A stretch of 64,000 nt of DNA from Halorussus halobius (GCF_004765805.1 NZ_ML219773.1:868001-932000); one strand, 5' to 3'; positions 17,455 through 25,936 are shown, counted from the first letter of the stretch. Program-made: numbers and translations. The notes: generated by a model from the letters alone, not told the origin.

Positions 17455-17826
17455 CTCCCAGTCATCGTGCTGGTCGAATCCGTCGATCAATTCCTCAACC
17501 TCAGTCTGGTACGTAAGCGCCACGTCGTCATCGCCGTATGCATCCGCAACGAGCGACACCGCCAGCAGGTACGGACCGTGCCCCGAATACCCCCATTGGT
17601 AGCTTGCCTGCGGAGCAGAGTTGCTTAGCTCCCGTCGCGGAAGCAACGGAAACTCTAGGTGAGTCCCCGGTTCAGAAACGTAGACGTCTGGCGCATACTT
17701 CTCCTGAACTTCGTCACCGCCGAAGCAGTCGACGAGCTGTCCCTCCCGTTCACCACGATATACGGTTTCGGGCGGACGCTCCAACTCCGGCAACGCAACA
17801 TCATCTCCCCACTTCATACCACGCAT
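17410..17826 (-). CDS. DUF6166-like protein
   Basis: 138 residues from the ATG chosen here. The segment LPRRELSNSAPQASYQWGYS, then GHGPYLLAVSLVADAYGD, has the arrangement of DUF6166 (Leu-Pro..Asn-Ser..Pro..WGY-x-G-x-GP..LA), a family found in bacteria, phages and mobile archaeal DNA with no known function. The N-terminal ~60 residues are acidic. Further in-frame starts exist upstream (TTG at 17853) and downstream (ATG at 17817). Lies inside the tRNA-Gly element and may be mobile cargo. Confidence 0.6.
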   Translation of the reverse strand: MRGMKWGDDVALPELERPPETVYRGEREGQLVDCFGGDEVQEKYAPDVYVSEPGTHLEFPLLPRRELSNSAPQASYQWGYSGHGPYLLAVSLVADAYGDDDVALTYQTEVEELIDGFDQHDDWELRAKELDDFIRDGL

Positions 17827-18035
17827 AATTATCGTCGAATATTCAAATACCAAACGGGGTGATACATCACCGAGAGCCCCACCTCCCCGTTCGGGTCCTG
17901 CTCGGAATCACTGTACAATGTATAGTCGGTGGTGATTCAAACCTGATTTAGCCCGTGATTGGGTACTCTGATAGGCCTGATTCTCACCCGGTTCAAACCT
18001 GTCTAACCACTGCCAGTGATGAGTCTGTGGAGTTG

Positions 18036-18278
18036 ATGCGGAAGGTGGCGTACTTTGACGCCCAGAAAACCTCTGAAGACGCAGAATACACCAAGACCGT
18101 TTCGGGAAAGACTTGTTACTACAACTCCCAACAGAAAGCAATCAGTGCAGAACCACCGGAGACATTTTTTGGCGAGCTAAAGATGAGATATAATCCTGTA
18201 GAGTTCAAGGAACAGGCACGGGAATGGCTGGACAACTCTAACGGTTTCTACACCAAGAGAGAAGGATTTGGAAACTAA
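18036..18278 (+). CDS. Hypothetical protein of the element, 80 aa
   Basis: MRKVAYFDAQKTSED... is a Lys-rich, relatively neutral protein for a halophile, with a single Cys and no recognised motif. The frame is open further upstream (to 17955), so the start is uncertain. It ends convergently with the lipoprotein gene, 13 bases apart. Coding status rests on the open frame and amino-acid composition alone. Confidence 0.4.
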   Translation: MRKVAYFDAQKTSEDAEYTKTVSGKTCYYNSQQKAISAEPPETFFGELKMRYNPVEFKEQAREWLDNSNGFYTKREGFGN

Positions 18279-18290
18279 AAAAAGAAGAAA
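18277..18290 (-). terminator. T-rich terminator after the element lipoprotein gene
   Basis: On the minus strand, immediately after the TAA at 18292-18294, the message reads TTTCTTCTTTTTTT. Oligo-T tracts of this kind terminate archaeal transcription without a hairpin. Confidence 0.6.
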
Positions 18291-18291
18291 G

Positions 18292-19650
18292 TTATGCGGT
18301 TTCTGCTTCAAGGAAGCTGTCCACACTGTCCATAGTTAAACGAGTCTCAGGATCCATACTCATGTTGTGGAGTTCTCCGTCGTTAACTGCGTACGCCGCA
18401 CCTTCAAACACTTCATCCTCCTGATTATAATCCAAGCTATCTCCGTAAACTTGGACGTGTTCACCGGTCTCTATCTGTAGTTGGCTGGCCTTCAGCATCA
18501 TATCAATGATTGGGTCGGCGGCTTCGCCTTCCGGAATATGTGTGTTGTAGATGTTCTCAAGTAGAGGGTCGGATAGTGATATGTTGTCGACGTTCATGTC
18601 TGTGTGTTGGCTTCCTCTGGTAAATCCGAGTAATGGTGCGACTGCTTTAGTTTTCTCTGTGTCGTATCTGTAGTGGTTTTCTGGGTCGCTTACCTGTTCT
18701 TCTCCGCTGTAACCTTCGATGAACGGGTTGTATCCTCCTCTGGCACCTGGACCTATTCTTATCTGGTCGTTGTTGATTGGTAGGGTCCAGTTGTCTGTTG
18801 TGTCGACGAACCACCAGTTGAACTCTCCGTGTGTTTCACCGTCGAAGTGGGTGTATTCTGTATCTGTTTTTTCTGGGTCTGCGTAGGCCATTACTGTTCC
18901 GTGGTTGCCTTCGTTGACGTATGTGGTTTCGATTATGTTTTCGTTGTCCGGGTTTTCGTCGTGGAGTTCGTTACAGATTTTTTGGAGTGTTGATGCGAAG
19001 TGGTCGTTTTCCGTACTCCAGCTTGTAAAATTGTTTTCGAGGTAGTGTACGTGGAGTGCGTTTCTTCCGAAGCTGAGTATTTCCTGTATTTTGTCGGTGT
19101 TTTGGAAGTCGTTGAGGTTCCATGTTCCATCGTCGTCTTCCTCAGCGTTAGGGTATTCAACGCTGCTTCCGTACTTGCTTCCTTTGTACTGTTCCTGTAT
19201 TTGTTGTTTGTCTCCGTCTTTGAGATCGGCAATCAAAGTTGGGTACGCCATTTCGTCGTTCCAGATCTGTCTCTGCTCTTCGATGGTGTTTCCGTTGAAT
19301 GCTTCTAGTGGTTGGTTGAATGTGTGGTCGTCTACTGGTGTTTGTGTTTGGTGGTTGCCGATGTTCTCCCCATCAGTGTTTTTGAGGTCGACACGGTACT
19401 TAGCGGGACGCTCCAGTTCCTCCGTAGTACTCTCCTCAGCGGTAGCTGTTTCCTCAGCGGCAGTAGTTCTCTGCGTGGTTGTGGTGATTCCAGTAGATCC
19501 GTCAGAACGGTCTTGTTGGTCTTGGTCAGTTCCGCTACACCCGGCGAGTCCGACCGTGGCGGCGACTGCTGTCCCGAGGAGCTGTCGTCTGGTTACACCA
19601 TCCCGACGCAAAGAATTGTCACCTTCTGATAACAATACCTGACTTTGCAT
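18292..19650 (-). CDS. TAT-exported lipoprotein of the element, unknown function
   Basis: 452 residues. The N-terminus has a twin-arginine signal (GVTRRQLLG) and lipobox LAGC near 35-38, then a Thr/Glu/Ser linker, and a ~380-residue domain rich in Asn, Asp, Thr and Tyr without any motif I recognise. A shorter GTG start just before TRRQLLG is possible. Third codon positions are far more A/T-rich than in host genes, so the gene is foreign. A surface-anchored protein on a mobile element could serve adhesion, exclusion or virion attachment; none of this can be shown here. Confidence 0.65.
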   Translation of the reverse strand: MQSQVLLSEGDNSLRRDGVTRRQLLGTAVAATVGLAGCSGTDQDQQDRSDGSTGITTTTQRTTAAEETATAEESTTEELERPAKYRVDLKNTDGENIGNHQTQTPVDDHTFNQPLEAFNGNTIEEQRQIWNDEMAYPTLIADLKDGDKQQIQEQYKGSKYGSSVEYPNAEEDDDGTWNLNDFQNTDKIQEILSFGRNALHVHYLENNFTSWSTENDHFASTLQKICNELHDENPDNENIIETTYVNEGNHGTVMAYADPEKTDTEYTHFDGETHGEFNWWFVDTTDNWTLPINNDQIRIGPGARGGYNPFIEGYSGEEQVSDPENHYRYDTEKTKAVAPLLGFTRGSQHTDMNVDNISLSDPLLENIYNTHIPEGEAADPIIDMMLKASQLQIETGEHVQVYGDSLDYNQEDEVFEGAAYAVNDGELHNMSMDPETRLTMDSVDSFLEAETA

Positions 19651-19671
19651 TTATAAAACTACCGTGTAGCC

Positions 19672-20107
19672 ATCACGTATACCCTCGATACCGCTCGAAC
19701 AGCGTCTCACGTGTATTCGCTCCGGCAGTCGGTCGGCGCGTACGTGACCGAGGAACGCGGGTTCTACAGTTCCCTCCGGAGGTCGTCCGATGCTCGCTCG
19801 TACGCGGGCGGAACCAGTCGCTTCCCGACGCTGCTCGTTCCGACAGGAACGCCCGGTAGTCCGGCAAGTCGTCTGAACTGCGGTCGGCGTTCTCGAATCC
19901 GATTGCGCGTCGACGTCGGCGGGGAGTTCGCCGGTGAGCGCGAGCAGTACGGCGACGACGTGTTTGCACGCGCCGGGACCAGCGTACGGACAACTGCACG
20001 TTGGAGCGAACGCCGACGCCGTCAAATCCGCGTGCTCGCAGACCTTCGAGGGGAATCCCGGCGAGTACGCTACCGGGCGTCCGATGGTGATGGAGGGCCA
20101 CGACCAC
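19672..20107 (-). pseudogene. Frameshifted SWIM zinc-finger gene remnant
   Basis: On the minus strand, LHHHRTPGSVLAGIPLEGLR is followed, after a frame change near 20000, by CSCPYAGPGACKHVVAVLLA, the SWIM finger (CxC...CxH), then LTGELPADVDA; a second frame change near 19905 restores the first frame with NADRSSDDLPDYRAFLSERA. The 3' part decays and stops near the edge of the integrated element. Intact haloarchaeal SWIM proteins are much longer on both sides, so this is a truncated, doubly frameshifted relic. Confidence 0.7.
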
Positions 20108-20220
20108 TAGGTCCCGTCCACGAGGCGACCGGGACAGAACACCGCTCTCAGGTCGTATGGACCGGTTCGATGACCGGAGCGCGTCGAGCGTTCGTCCTTC
20201 TCGGGGGCCGGGTATCGGTA

Positions 20221-20240
20221 GCGGATTTTATTATATCCGC
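20221..20240 (+). promoter_or_regulatory. Inverted repeat around the TATA box of the UspA gene
   Basis: GCGGAT and ATCCGC, a perfect 6-bp inverted repeat, bracket the A+T core TTTATTAT (20227-20234), which is the TATA box 24-31 bases before the ATG at 20258. A regulator bound here would compete with TATA-binding protein. Confidence 0.55.
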
Positions 20241-20257
20241 GTTCGAAACTCGGACGA

Positions 20258-20707
20258 ATGTACGACAGGATTCTGCTTTCGACGGACGGCACGGTCGCGT
20301 CCGAACGGGCTGCGTCGCACGCGCTCGACCTCGCGGTCGCCCACGACGCCGCCCTCCACGTGCTCTACGTGGTCGACGAGGACGTCGTGACGGCGTACAG
20401 CGGCGACGAGTACGTCGACGAGACCGAAGGCCCCGAACACGGGCTCGAAGAGCACGGCGAACAGACGCTTTCGGCGCTCCGTCGCCGAGCGTCGGAGGCC
20501 GGCCTCGACGTCGAGACGGCGATGCGACACGGTCGCCCTGCGGAGTCCATCGTGGCGTACGCCGACGACCACGATGCGGACCTGCTCGTGCTCGGAACCA
20601 AACGCCGGCCGGACGAATATCGCGCCCTGCTGGGGAGCGTCACCGACCGCGTCCTCCGACTGACCACCCGCCCGGCGACCGTGGTGAAAACCGAGGTCGG
20701 CGACTAG
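20258..20707 (+). CDS. Universal stress protein (UspA family)
   Basis: 149 residues, a single UspA domain of normal length. It starts YDRILLSTDGT, the usual first strand, and ends with LLVLGTKRRP...GSVTDRVLR, which keeps the final GS of the ATP-binding G-2x-G-9x-G(S/T) signature but has Arg where the second Gly is expected, so nucleotide binding is uncertain. Leaderless start from the TATA box inside an inverted repeat. Monocistronic. Confidence 0.88.
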   Translation: MYDRILLSTDGTVASERAASHALDLAVAHDAALHVLYVVDEDVVTAYSGDEYVDETEGPEHGLEEHGEQTLSALRRRASEAGLDVETAMRHGRPAESIVAYADDHDADLLVLGTKRRPDEYRALLGSVTDRVLRLTTRPATVVKTEVGD

Positions 20708-20897
20708 CGGCGACGGTGAGCGCCTCGGTCGGCGAACACCTCGGCCGGCGACCGGCGTCGGGCGCTTCGCTGGCGACGGCGCGTCTCTCGCCCCGCCGTC
20801 CGGACGCCCAGCCAGCCATCGAAATCCGAACCGAACGTCCACGGCTCCCGAATCGCGCCCTCCGGGACTGCCCCCAGTACTTGCTGGCTTCACCCGG

Positions 20898-20904
20898 TTT
20901 ATAG
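20898..20904 (+). promoter_or_regulatory. TATA box of the zinc-type dehydrogenase gene
   Basis: TTTATAG lies 24-30 bases ahead of the ATG at 20928, predicting a leaderless transcript and supporting that start over the in-frame ATG at 20955. The 190 bases before it (20708-20897) hold no recognisable gene. Confidence 0.6.
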
Positions 20905-20927
20905 CCGTCGGCGAGTGAAAATACGCC

Positions 20928-21995
20928 ATGGCCGATGCAGCGGACGGCGAGACGATGACGGCGATTGGCTTTCACGACCACGGAAACCCGCTCGACCAGC
21001 TCGACGTGCTGGACGTTCCCGAGCCCGAGGTGGGCCGCGGGGACGTGCTCGTCGACGTGAAGGCGACCGCGCTGAACCACCTCGACGTGTTCACCGTCAG
21101 GGAACTCGACCACTACGTGTCCGAGTACCCGTTCTGGACCGGCGGCGACGTCGCGGGCGTGGTCGCCGAGACCGGCGCGGGCGTCACCGACTGGGAAGTC
21201 GGCGACCGCGTCCTCGTCAATCCGGTGCTCACCTGCGGCGAGTGCGAGTACTGTCGGCAGGGCCAAGAACAGCTCTGTCCGGACCTCCGGACCATCGGGG
21301 AACACCGACGCGGCGGGCTCGCGGAGTACCTGTCGGTCCCGGGGACGAACCTCTTCTCGATTCCCGACGACGTCGACTTCACGACTGCCTCTGCCGTCCC
21401 GATTGCGGGGAGTACCGCGTGGGGAGCGCTCTCGTCGCGCGCGGAGGTTCGCCCCTACGAGGACGTGCTCATCGTGGGCGCGACCGGCGGCGTCGGCACC
21501 TACGCGGTCCAGATAGCCAAGAACGTGTTCAACGTCGACACCCTGATTGCGACGACTTCGACCGAGGAGAAGGCCGATTTCCTCCGGGACCTCGGCGTCG
21601 ACCACGTCATCGACTACACCGAGACGGAGTTCGACCGCGAGGTGTGGGAGCTCACCGACGAGCGCGGCGTCGACGTCTGTTACAACTGCGTCGGCGGCGA
21701 GACGTGGACGAAGTCCATGCGCTCGATGGCCCAGGGCGGGCGACTCGTCACGTCCGGCGCGACTGCGGGCCCGAACCCGGAGACGGAACTCCGGCTCGTG
21801 TTCATCCGGGGACTCGACGTCCTCGGGAGTTCGGTCGACCGATACCAGGGGTTCCACGAACTCCTCGAGTACGTCTGGGACGGGACCATCACGCCGGTCG
21901 TCGACGACACCTTCGACCTGCTCGACTACGAGGAGGCGTTCCGCCGGGTTCTGGACCGCGAGATGTACGGCAATGTGGTTCTCACCCAGGATTGA
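20928..21995 (+). CDS. MDR-superfamily zinc-type dehydrogenase / quinone oxidoreductase
   Basis: 355 residues. The structural zinc site is intact (Cys103, Cys106, Cys109 in CGECEYC and Cys117), and the nucleotide-binding motif is VGATGGVGTYAVQ. At the catalytic zinc site the usual GHE is GGD (TGGDVAG) and the first Cys is replaced (ALNHLD), so only the structural zinc should bind; the reaction is then more like that of quinone oxidoreductases or enoyl reductases. The substrate is unknown. The acyl-CoA ligase gene is convergent downstream. Confidence 0.87.
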   Translation: MADAADGETMTAIGFHDHGNPLDQLDVLDVPEPEVGRGDVLVDVKATALNHLDVFTVRELDHYVSEYPFWTGGDVAGVVAETGAGVTDWEVGDRVLVNPVLTCGECEYCRQGQEQLCPDLRTIGEHRRGGLAEYLSVPGTNLFSIPDDVDFTTASAVPIAGSTAWGALSSRAEVRPYEDVLIVGATGGVGTYAVQIAKNVFNVDTLIATTSTEEKADFLRDLGVDHVIDYTETEFDREVWELTDERGVDVCYNCVGGETWTKSMRSMAQGGRLVTSGATAGPNPETELRLVFIRGLDVLGSSVDRYQGFHELLEYVWDGTITPVVDDTFDLLDYEEAFRRVLDREMYGNVVLTQD

Positions 21996-22027
21996 CCGGA
22001 CTGGACCTGACCTGACGGACTCGACGA

Positions 22028-23620
22028 CTACAGCTTCCCGTCGATGGACTCCCGGGCCGTCGCCTCCAACTGCTCGCGGTCGACCTTTCCGGTGCCCGTC
22101 AGCGGCAGGTCCTCGCGGAAGAAGACGCGCCGTGGATGGGCGTACGCCGGCCCCACGTCGATGGAGAACTGCTTCAGCTCCTCGGCGGTCGCGGTCTCGC
22201 TCTCGGACTGGACCACGAACGCGACCGGAGCCTCGCCTTTGACCGCGTGGGGGGCCGCGACCACGGCGCTGTCCTCGACCGCGTCGTGGCGCTCCAGCAG
22301 CTCTTCGACCTCGCTGGGGTAGACGTTCTCGCCGCCGACGATGAGCATGTCGTCGAGGCGGCCGACGACGTAGTGATACCCCTGCTCGTCGACTCGGACC
22401 ACGTCGTCGGTGTGGAGGAACCGTCGGCCGTCCCGGTACTCGAAGTCCTCGGCCACCTTCTCCGGGCGGTCGTGATACGTGGCGACGCCGGGCGAGGACA
22501 CGAGGAGTTCGCCGGGTTCGCCCGGCGGAAGCTCCGCTCCGGTGTCGGGGTCGACGACGCGCGTCTCGACGTCGGGCAGGGCGAGCCCCGCGCTCCCGAC
22601 CTTCCGGACGCCCCACCGCGGCGACGCCGAGACGACCGGCCCGCCCTCCGTGAGGCCGTACGATTCGAGCATCGAGGCGTCGAACGCGTCGCGGAACTCC
22701 TCGTGTAATGACGCGGGCACGTTGTCGCTCCCGCACATGGCCCACTCGACCGACGAGACGTCGGTCTCCGGGAGCGAATCTGAGTCGAGCAACAGCTTGT
22801 ACATCGCCGGAACCCCAGTCAGATAGGTTACGTCGTACGCCTCGACGGCCGCGAGGACCGCCTCGGGGTCGAACCCGTTCATGACCACGACGCTGCCGCC
22901 CCCGAGCAGCAGGGGTTTCACCGCCCCCGCCATCGCGTTCTTGTGATACAGGGGAGCCGCCACCAGCCCCCGCTCGTTCTCGTCGAAGTAGTGGACCTTC
23001 CGGATGACGTTGGCGTTCCAGACCGCTCCCTCGTGGTCGACGACGACGCCCTTCGGTCGCCCCGTCGACCCGGAGGTGTACGGCTGGAACGCCGGCTCGT
23101 CGCCGTCGACGTCCCTGGGTTCGAGTTCGTCGTCGGCCGCCGCGACCGCCGCGGCGTACGACTCGGCCGGCCCCTCGTACTCGACGCCCGGTTCGGCGTC
23201 GTCTATCGCGAGGGTCACCGTTCCCGGCGTCCGCGCCGCCGCCGCTGCCGCCCGCTCCGGACAGTCGCCGCTCCCGCTCGCGACCACGGTCCCGGCGTCG
23301 CTGTCGTCGAGCACGTACGCCAGCGTTTCGGTCGGGGACTCGACGTTGAGCGGCACCGGGACAGCGCCGAGTCGGGTCGCGCCGAAGAACAGCGAGAGGT
23401 ACGCTGGTTCGTTCGGAAAGAACAGGCCGACGCGGTCGCCTCGGCCGACCCCCGACGCGGCGAGCGCGTTGCCGGCTCGGGCGACCCGCGCGTCGAACTC
23501 GGCGTACGTGATTCGCTCGCCGGTCTCGCCCACGAGTATCGCCGTTTTGTCCGGCCACAGCGTCGTCGCCTGTTCGTGTAGCCTTCCGAGAGTAGGAGAG
23601 CCCCGCGACGGTGTCGTCAT
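22028..23620 (-). CDS. AMP-forming acyl-CoA synthetase/ligase
   Basis: 530 residues of the ANL superfamily, which activates carboxylic acids as acyl-AMP and transfers them to CoA. Motifs: P-loop YTSGSTGRPKGV, LESYGLTEGGP, HTDDVVRVDEQGYHYVVGR (core hinge Asp), and C-terminal LPLTGTGKVDRE with the catalytic Lys. The chain specificity cannot be read. Start MTTPSRG was preferred to an upstream codon because it gives the usual short lead before the first conserved block. It may be a fatty- or aromatic-acid ligase. Confidence 0.9.
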   Translation of the reverse strand: MTTPSRGSPTLGRLHEQATTLWPDKTAILVGETGERITYAEFDARVARAGNALAASGVGRGDRVGLFFPNEPAYLSLFFGATRLGAVPVPLNVESPTETLAYVLDDSDAGTVVASGSGDCPERAAAAAARTPGTVTLAIDDAEPGVEYEGPAESYAAAVAAADDELEPRDVDGDEPAFQPYTSGSTGRPKGVVVDHEGAVWNANVIRKVHYFDENERGLVAAPLYHKNAMAGAVKPLLLGGGSVVVMNGFDPEAVLAAVEAYDVTYLTGVPAMYKLLLDSDSLPETDVSSVEWAMCGSDNVPASLHEEFRDAFDASMLESYGLTEGGPVVSASPRWGVRKVGSAGLALPDVETRVVDPDTGAELPPGEPGELLVSSPGVATYHDRPEKVAEDFEYRDGRRFLHTDDVVRVDEQGYHYVVGRLDDMLIVGGENVYPSEVEELLERHDAVEDSAVVAAPHAVKGEAPVAFVVQSESETATAEELKQFSIDVGPAYAHPRRVFFREDLPLTGTGKVDREQLEATARESIDGKL

Positions 23621-23815
23621 ACCCGGGATTTGTCGCCGCCACACCAATCAGTTCAGGAAGGGCGCAGTATTGCCGATACCTGTGACGGCCGATACGCGCC
23701 ACGGGTGAGAAAACGCGGCGCAGACCCGCTCTCGCCGGGTTTCGGTCGAACGGAACGACGGCAAACATCCCCCGCTACGTGTTGGTTTATCCGGATGCAC
23801 TCTCTAGAGAGGGCC

Positions 23816-25189
23816 ATGAGTTCGTCGTCGAGGACGTGGAATCCACCGAACAGTGCCCTCGGAAAACTAAAATACGTCATTCTGACGGTCGGTCCGATGG
23901 CCATCCTGATGAGCGCGTCGATGGGGCCGGGCACCATCTCCTCGCTCACCGTCGCGGGGTCGACCCTCGGATTCTCGGCGCTGTGGCTGGCGCTGCTCAG
24001 CGGGTGGCTCGGCGCGGCCGTCTACTACGTCGGGGGCAAGGTGTGTGCGATAACCGGCGAGACGCCCGTCGACCTGATAAACCGCTTCACGCACCCGGTG
24101 TTCACGTACGTCCTCATGGGCGTGTTGCTGTACGTCTGGTACTACACCATCTGGTCGCAGGGCAACATCCTGAGCACGACGACCGCGTTGCTCGTCCCGC
24201 CCCTCGCACCGTACGCCGACTGGCTGGTCACGCCGCTGTTGATACTGGTCATCGCGTTCATCTTCGTCGGCGGCTTCGACACGGTCGAGGCCGTGCTCTC
24301 GGCGTTCACCGTGTTCATGGCCGCCGTGTTCCTCGTGAACGCGCTGTACGTCGGCCTCGACCTCGGGGCGGTCGGGTCGGGGCTCGTCCCGAAACTGCTC
24401 GACGGCTCCAGCGGTGCCTCCGCGTTCGCCGGGATTCTGGGCGGGTCGGTCGGCATCGGCCCGATATGGTACGCCTACATCGCTCACGACAACGACTGGG
24501 GCCGGGACCAGCTCACGTTCATGGCCGTCGACCAGATCGTGTTCTACGGCGTCCTGTTCACGATATTCAGCGTCGGCATCTACCTCTCGGCCGCCGCCAC
24601 GCTCCAGGGGGTTACCGTCAACGGCGCGGTCGACGCCGCGACCTCGCTCGAACCCGTCGGCGGCGGGTTCGCGGCGCTCCTGTTCGGGCTCGGTCTGTGG
24701 GCGGCCGCGTTCACCACCATCGGGGGCATGTCGGCCGTCGCCGCCTATCTCGTCACGGACCTCGTCAACCACCTCCCGTTCGTCGACCGCGACTTCGAAC
24801 TCTCGATGGACAGCACCGTCTTCAAGGGCGTCATCGTGGCGGGCGTCGTCTCCTCGGCTATCGGCCCGTTCCTCAGCGACCTCCCGGCGCTCCCGCTGAT
24901 GGTGTACGCCATCTCGCTGTTCAACGTCGTCGCGCCGACGACGATTCTGATCTTCACCATCGCGGTCGTCCGGAAGCGCGACGTGGGCGAACACAGGGGA
25001 CCGTGGTATCTCGTCGTCGGCCTGCTCGCCGCCTTCGCCATCACGCTGTACTCGGTGTACGGCCTCGAAGACGACCTCTACTTCCAGGTCGCGGTCGTCC
25101 TCGTCCTCGGCATCCTGTCGTACACCGCCTACCGGGAAGTGACCGACACCCACTTGACCATTCGCGGGAGTTGGACGCGAGGCGACTGA
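23816..25189 (+). CDS. Nramp-related membrane transporter
   Basis: 457 residues with about eleven membrane helices. TM1 reads SASMGPGTISSLTVAGSTLG and the LeuT-fold pattern is that of Nramp-type metal transporters. Two canonical metal-site motifs are altered: DPGN in TM1 is MGPG-T and the TM6 Met-Pro-His is replaced by GIGPIWYAYIAHDN. The protein may therefore carry something other than Mn/Fe. The start at 23816 fits GTTTATC at 23782-23788; an alternative ATG is at 23795. It is divergent from the acyl-CoA ligase gene. Confidence 0.68.
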   Translation: MSSSSRTWNPPNSALGKLKYVILTVGPMAILMSASMGPGTISSLTVAGSTLGFSALWLALLSGWLGAAVYYVGGKVCAITGETPVDLINRFTHPVFTYVLMGVLLYVWYYTIWSQGNILSTTTALLVPPLAPYADWLVTPLLILVIAFIFVGGFDTVEAVLSAFTVFMAAVFLVNALYVGLDLGAVGSGLVPKLLDGSSGASAFAGILGGSVGIGPIWYAYIAHDNDWGRDQLTFMAVDQIVFYGVLFTIFSVGIYLSAAATLQGVTVNGAVDAATSLEPVGGGFAALLFGLGLWAAAFTTIGGMSAVAAYLVTDLVNHLPFVDRDFELSMDSTVFKGVIVAGVVSSAIGPFLSDLPALPLMVYAISLFNVVAPTTILIFTIAVVRKRDVGEHRGPWYLVVGLLAAFAITLYSVYGLEDDLYFQVAVVLVLGILSYTAYREVTDTHLTIRGSWTRGD

Positions 25190-25195
25190 CCCGAC

Positions 25196-25936
25196 TCAGA
25201 ACTCCGACAGCTGGTCGCGCCGATAGATGTCGACCTCGCTCAGCGTCGCGCCGGCTCCCACGCCGGCCGCGAGTGCGATAGTCTCCGCGACCTCTTCGGG
25301 TTCTATCGCGTCTCCCGCCTCGTAGCGCTCGGCTTGAGACTCCCCGTCGTCGAAGGCGAACGACGTGCGGACGCCGCCGGGATTGAGCAGCGAAACGCCG
25401 ACGCCGTCGTCGCCGACCTGCGCCTCGACGCTGTGTGCGAACGACCGCAGCCACGCTTTGCTCGCGCCGTACACCGGGTTCGACGGATACGGGTACTGGC
25501 CGGCGTAGCTCCCGACGAAGACGAGACTCCCCTCGCTGTCGCGCAGGTGGGGCACGAGCGCGCGGGTCGCGAAGAACGCGCCGTCGACGTTGGTCGCCGT
25601 CGTCGCCCGGAAGTCCTCGGTGTCGATGTCGGCCACGTCGGTCGCCCCGCGCCCGACGCCGGCGTTCACGACGCCGACGTCGACGCCGCCGAATCTGTCG
25701 ACGGCCCGGTCGACGAGTTCTTCCACCTCGCTCTCCTCGCGCACGTCGGTCGGGACGGCCAGCGCGTCGGCACCCTCCGCTTCGAGTTCGGCCGCGAGGT
25801 CGTCGAGCGGCCCGGGTCGTCGCGCCGCCAGAACCACGTCGGCCCCCTCGGCCGCGAGCCGCCTCGCCGTCGCTTCCCCGATGCCGGAACTCGCGCCCGT
25901 GACGACCGCGACGTCCCCGTCGAAGTCCAGTTCCAT
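25196..25936 (-). CDS. Short-chain dehydrogenase/reductase
   Basis: 246 residues, a classical SDR. TGASSGIG at about 14-21 binds the cofactor; NAG (VVNAGVG), Ser in VGSYAG, and Tyr/Lys in YGASKAW form the active site. The Arg pair after the second strand (AARRPG) points to NADP. It ends 6 bases from the Nramp-like gene on the opposite strand. Substrate unknown. Confidence 0.9.
   Translation of the reverse strand: MELDFDGDVAVVTGASSGIGEATARRLAAEGADVVLAARRPGPLDDLAAELEAEGADALAVPTDVREESEVEELVDRAVDRFGGVDVGVVNAGVGRGATDVADIDTEDFRATTATNVDGAFFATRALVPHLRDSEGSLVFVGSYAGQYPYPSNPVYGASKAWLRSFAHSVEAQVGDDGVGVSLLNPGGVRTSFAFDDGESQAERYEAGDAIEPEEVAETIALAAGVGAGATLSEVDIYRRDQLSEF

Larger units (their letters stand above)
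15478..19660 (+). mobile_element. Putative integrated element at the tRNA-Gly 3' end
   Basis: Starting at the 3' end of tRNA-Gly, base composition drops visibly and codon use changes; the segment carries a tyrosine recombinase as first gene, four small or unknown genes and a TAT lipoprotein, then returns to host-like G+C inside a decayed SWIM gene near 19660. The left boundary is firm (tRNA end); the right boundary is inferred from composition, because I could not find a second copy of the tRNA 3' end. No replication, conjugation or capsid gene is seen, so it may be a satellite-type or degraded plasmid/provirus. Confidence 0.6.

Noticed and set aside
17985-18010. GGTTCAAACC in the element as a possible attR copy of tRNA-Gly
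   Set aside because: It shares only the generic T-loop hexamer; the acceptor stem and T-arm bases of tRNA-Gly do not follow.
20640-23768. A 1042-codon minus-strand open frame over the dehydrogenase and acyl-CoA ligase genes
   Set aside because: Arg-rich translation with no domain; the real genes occupy other frames with intact motifs.
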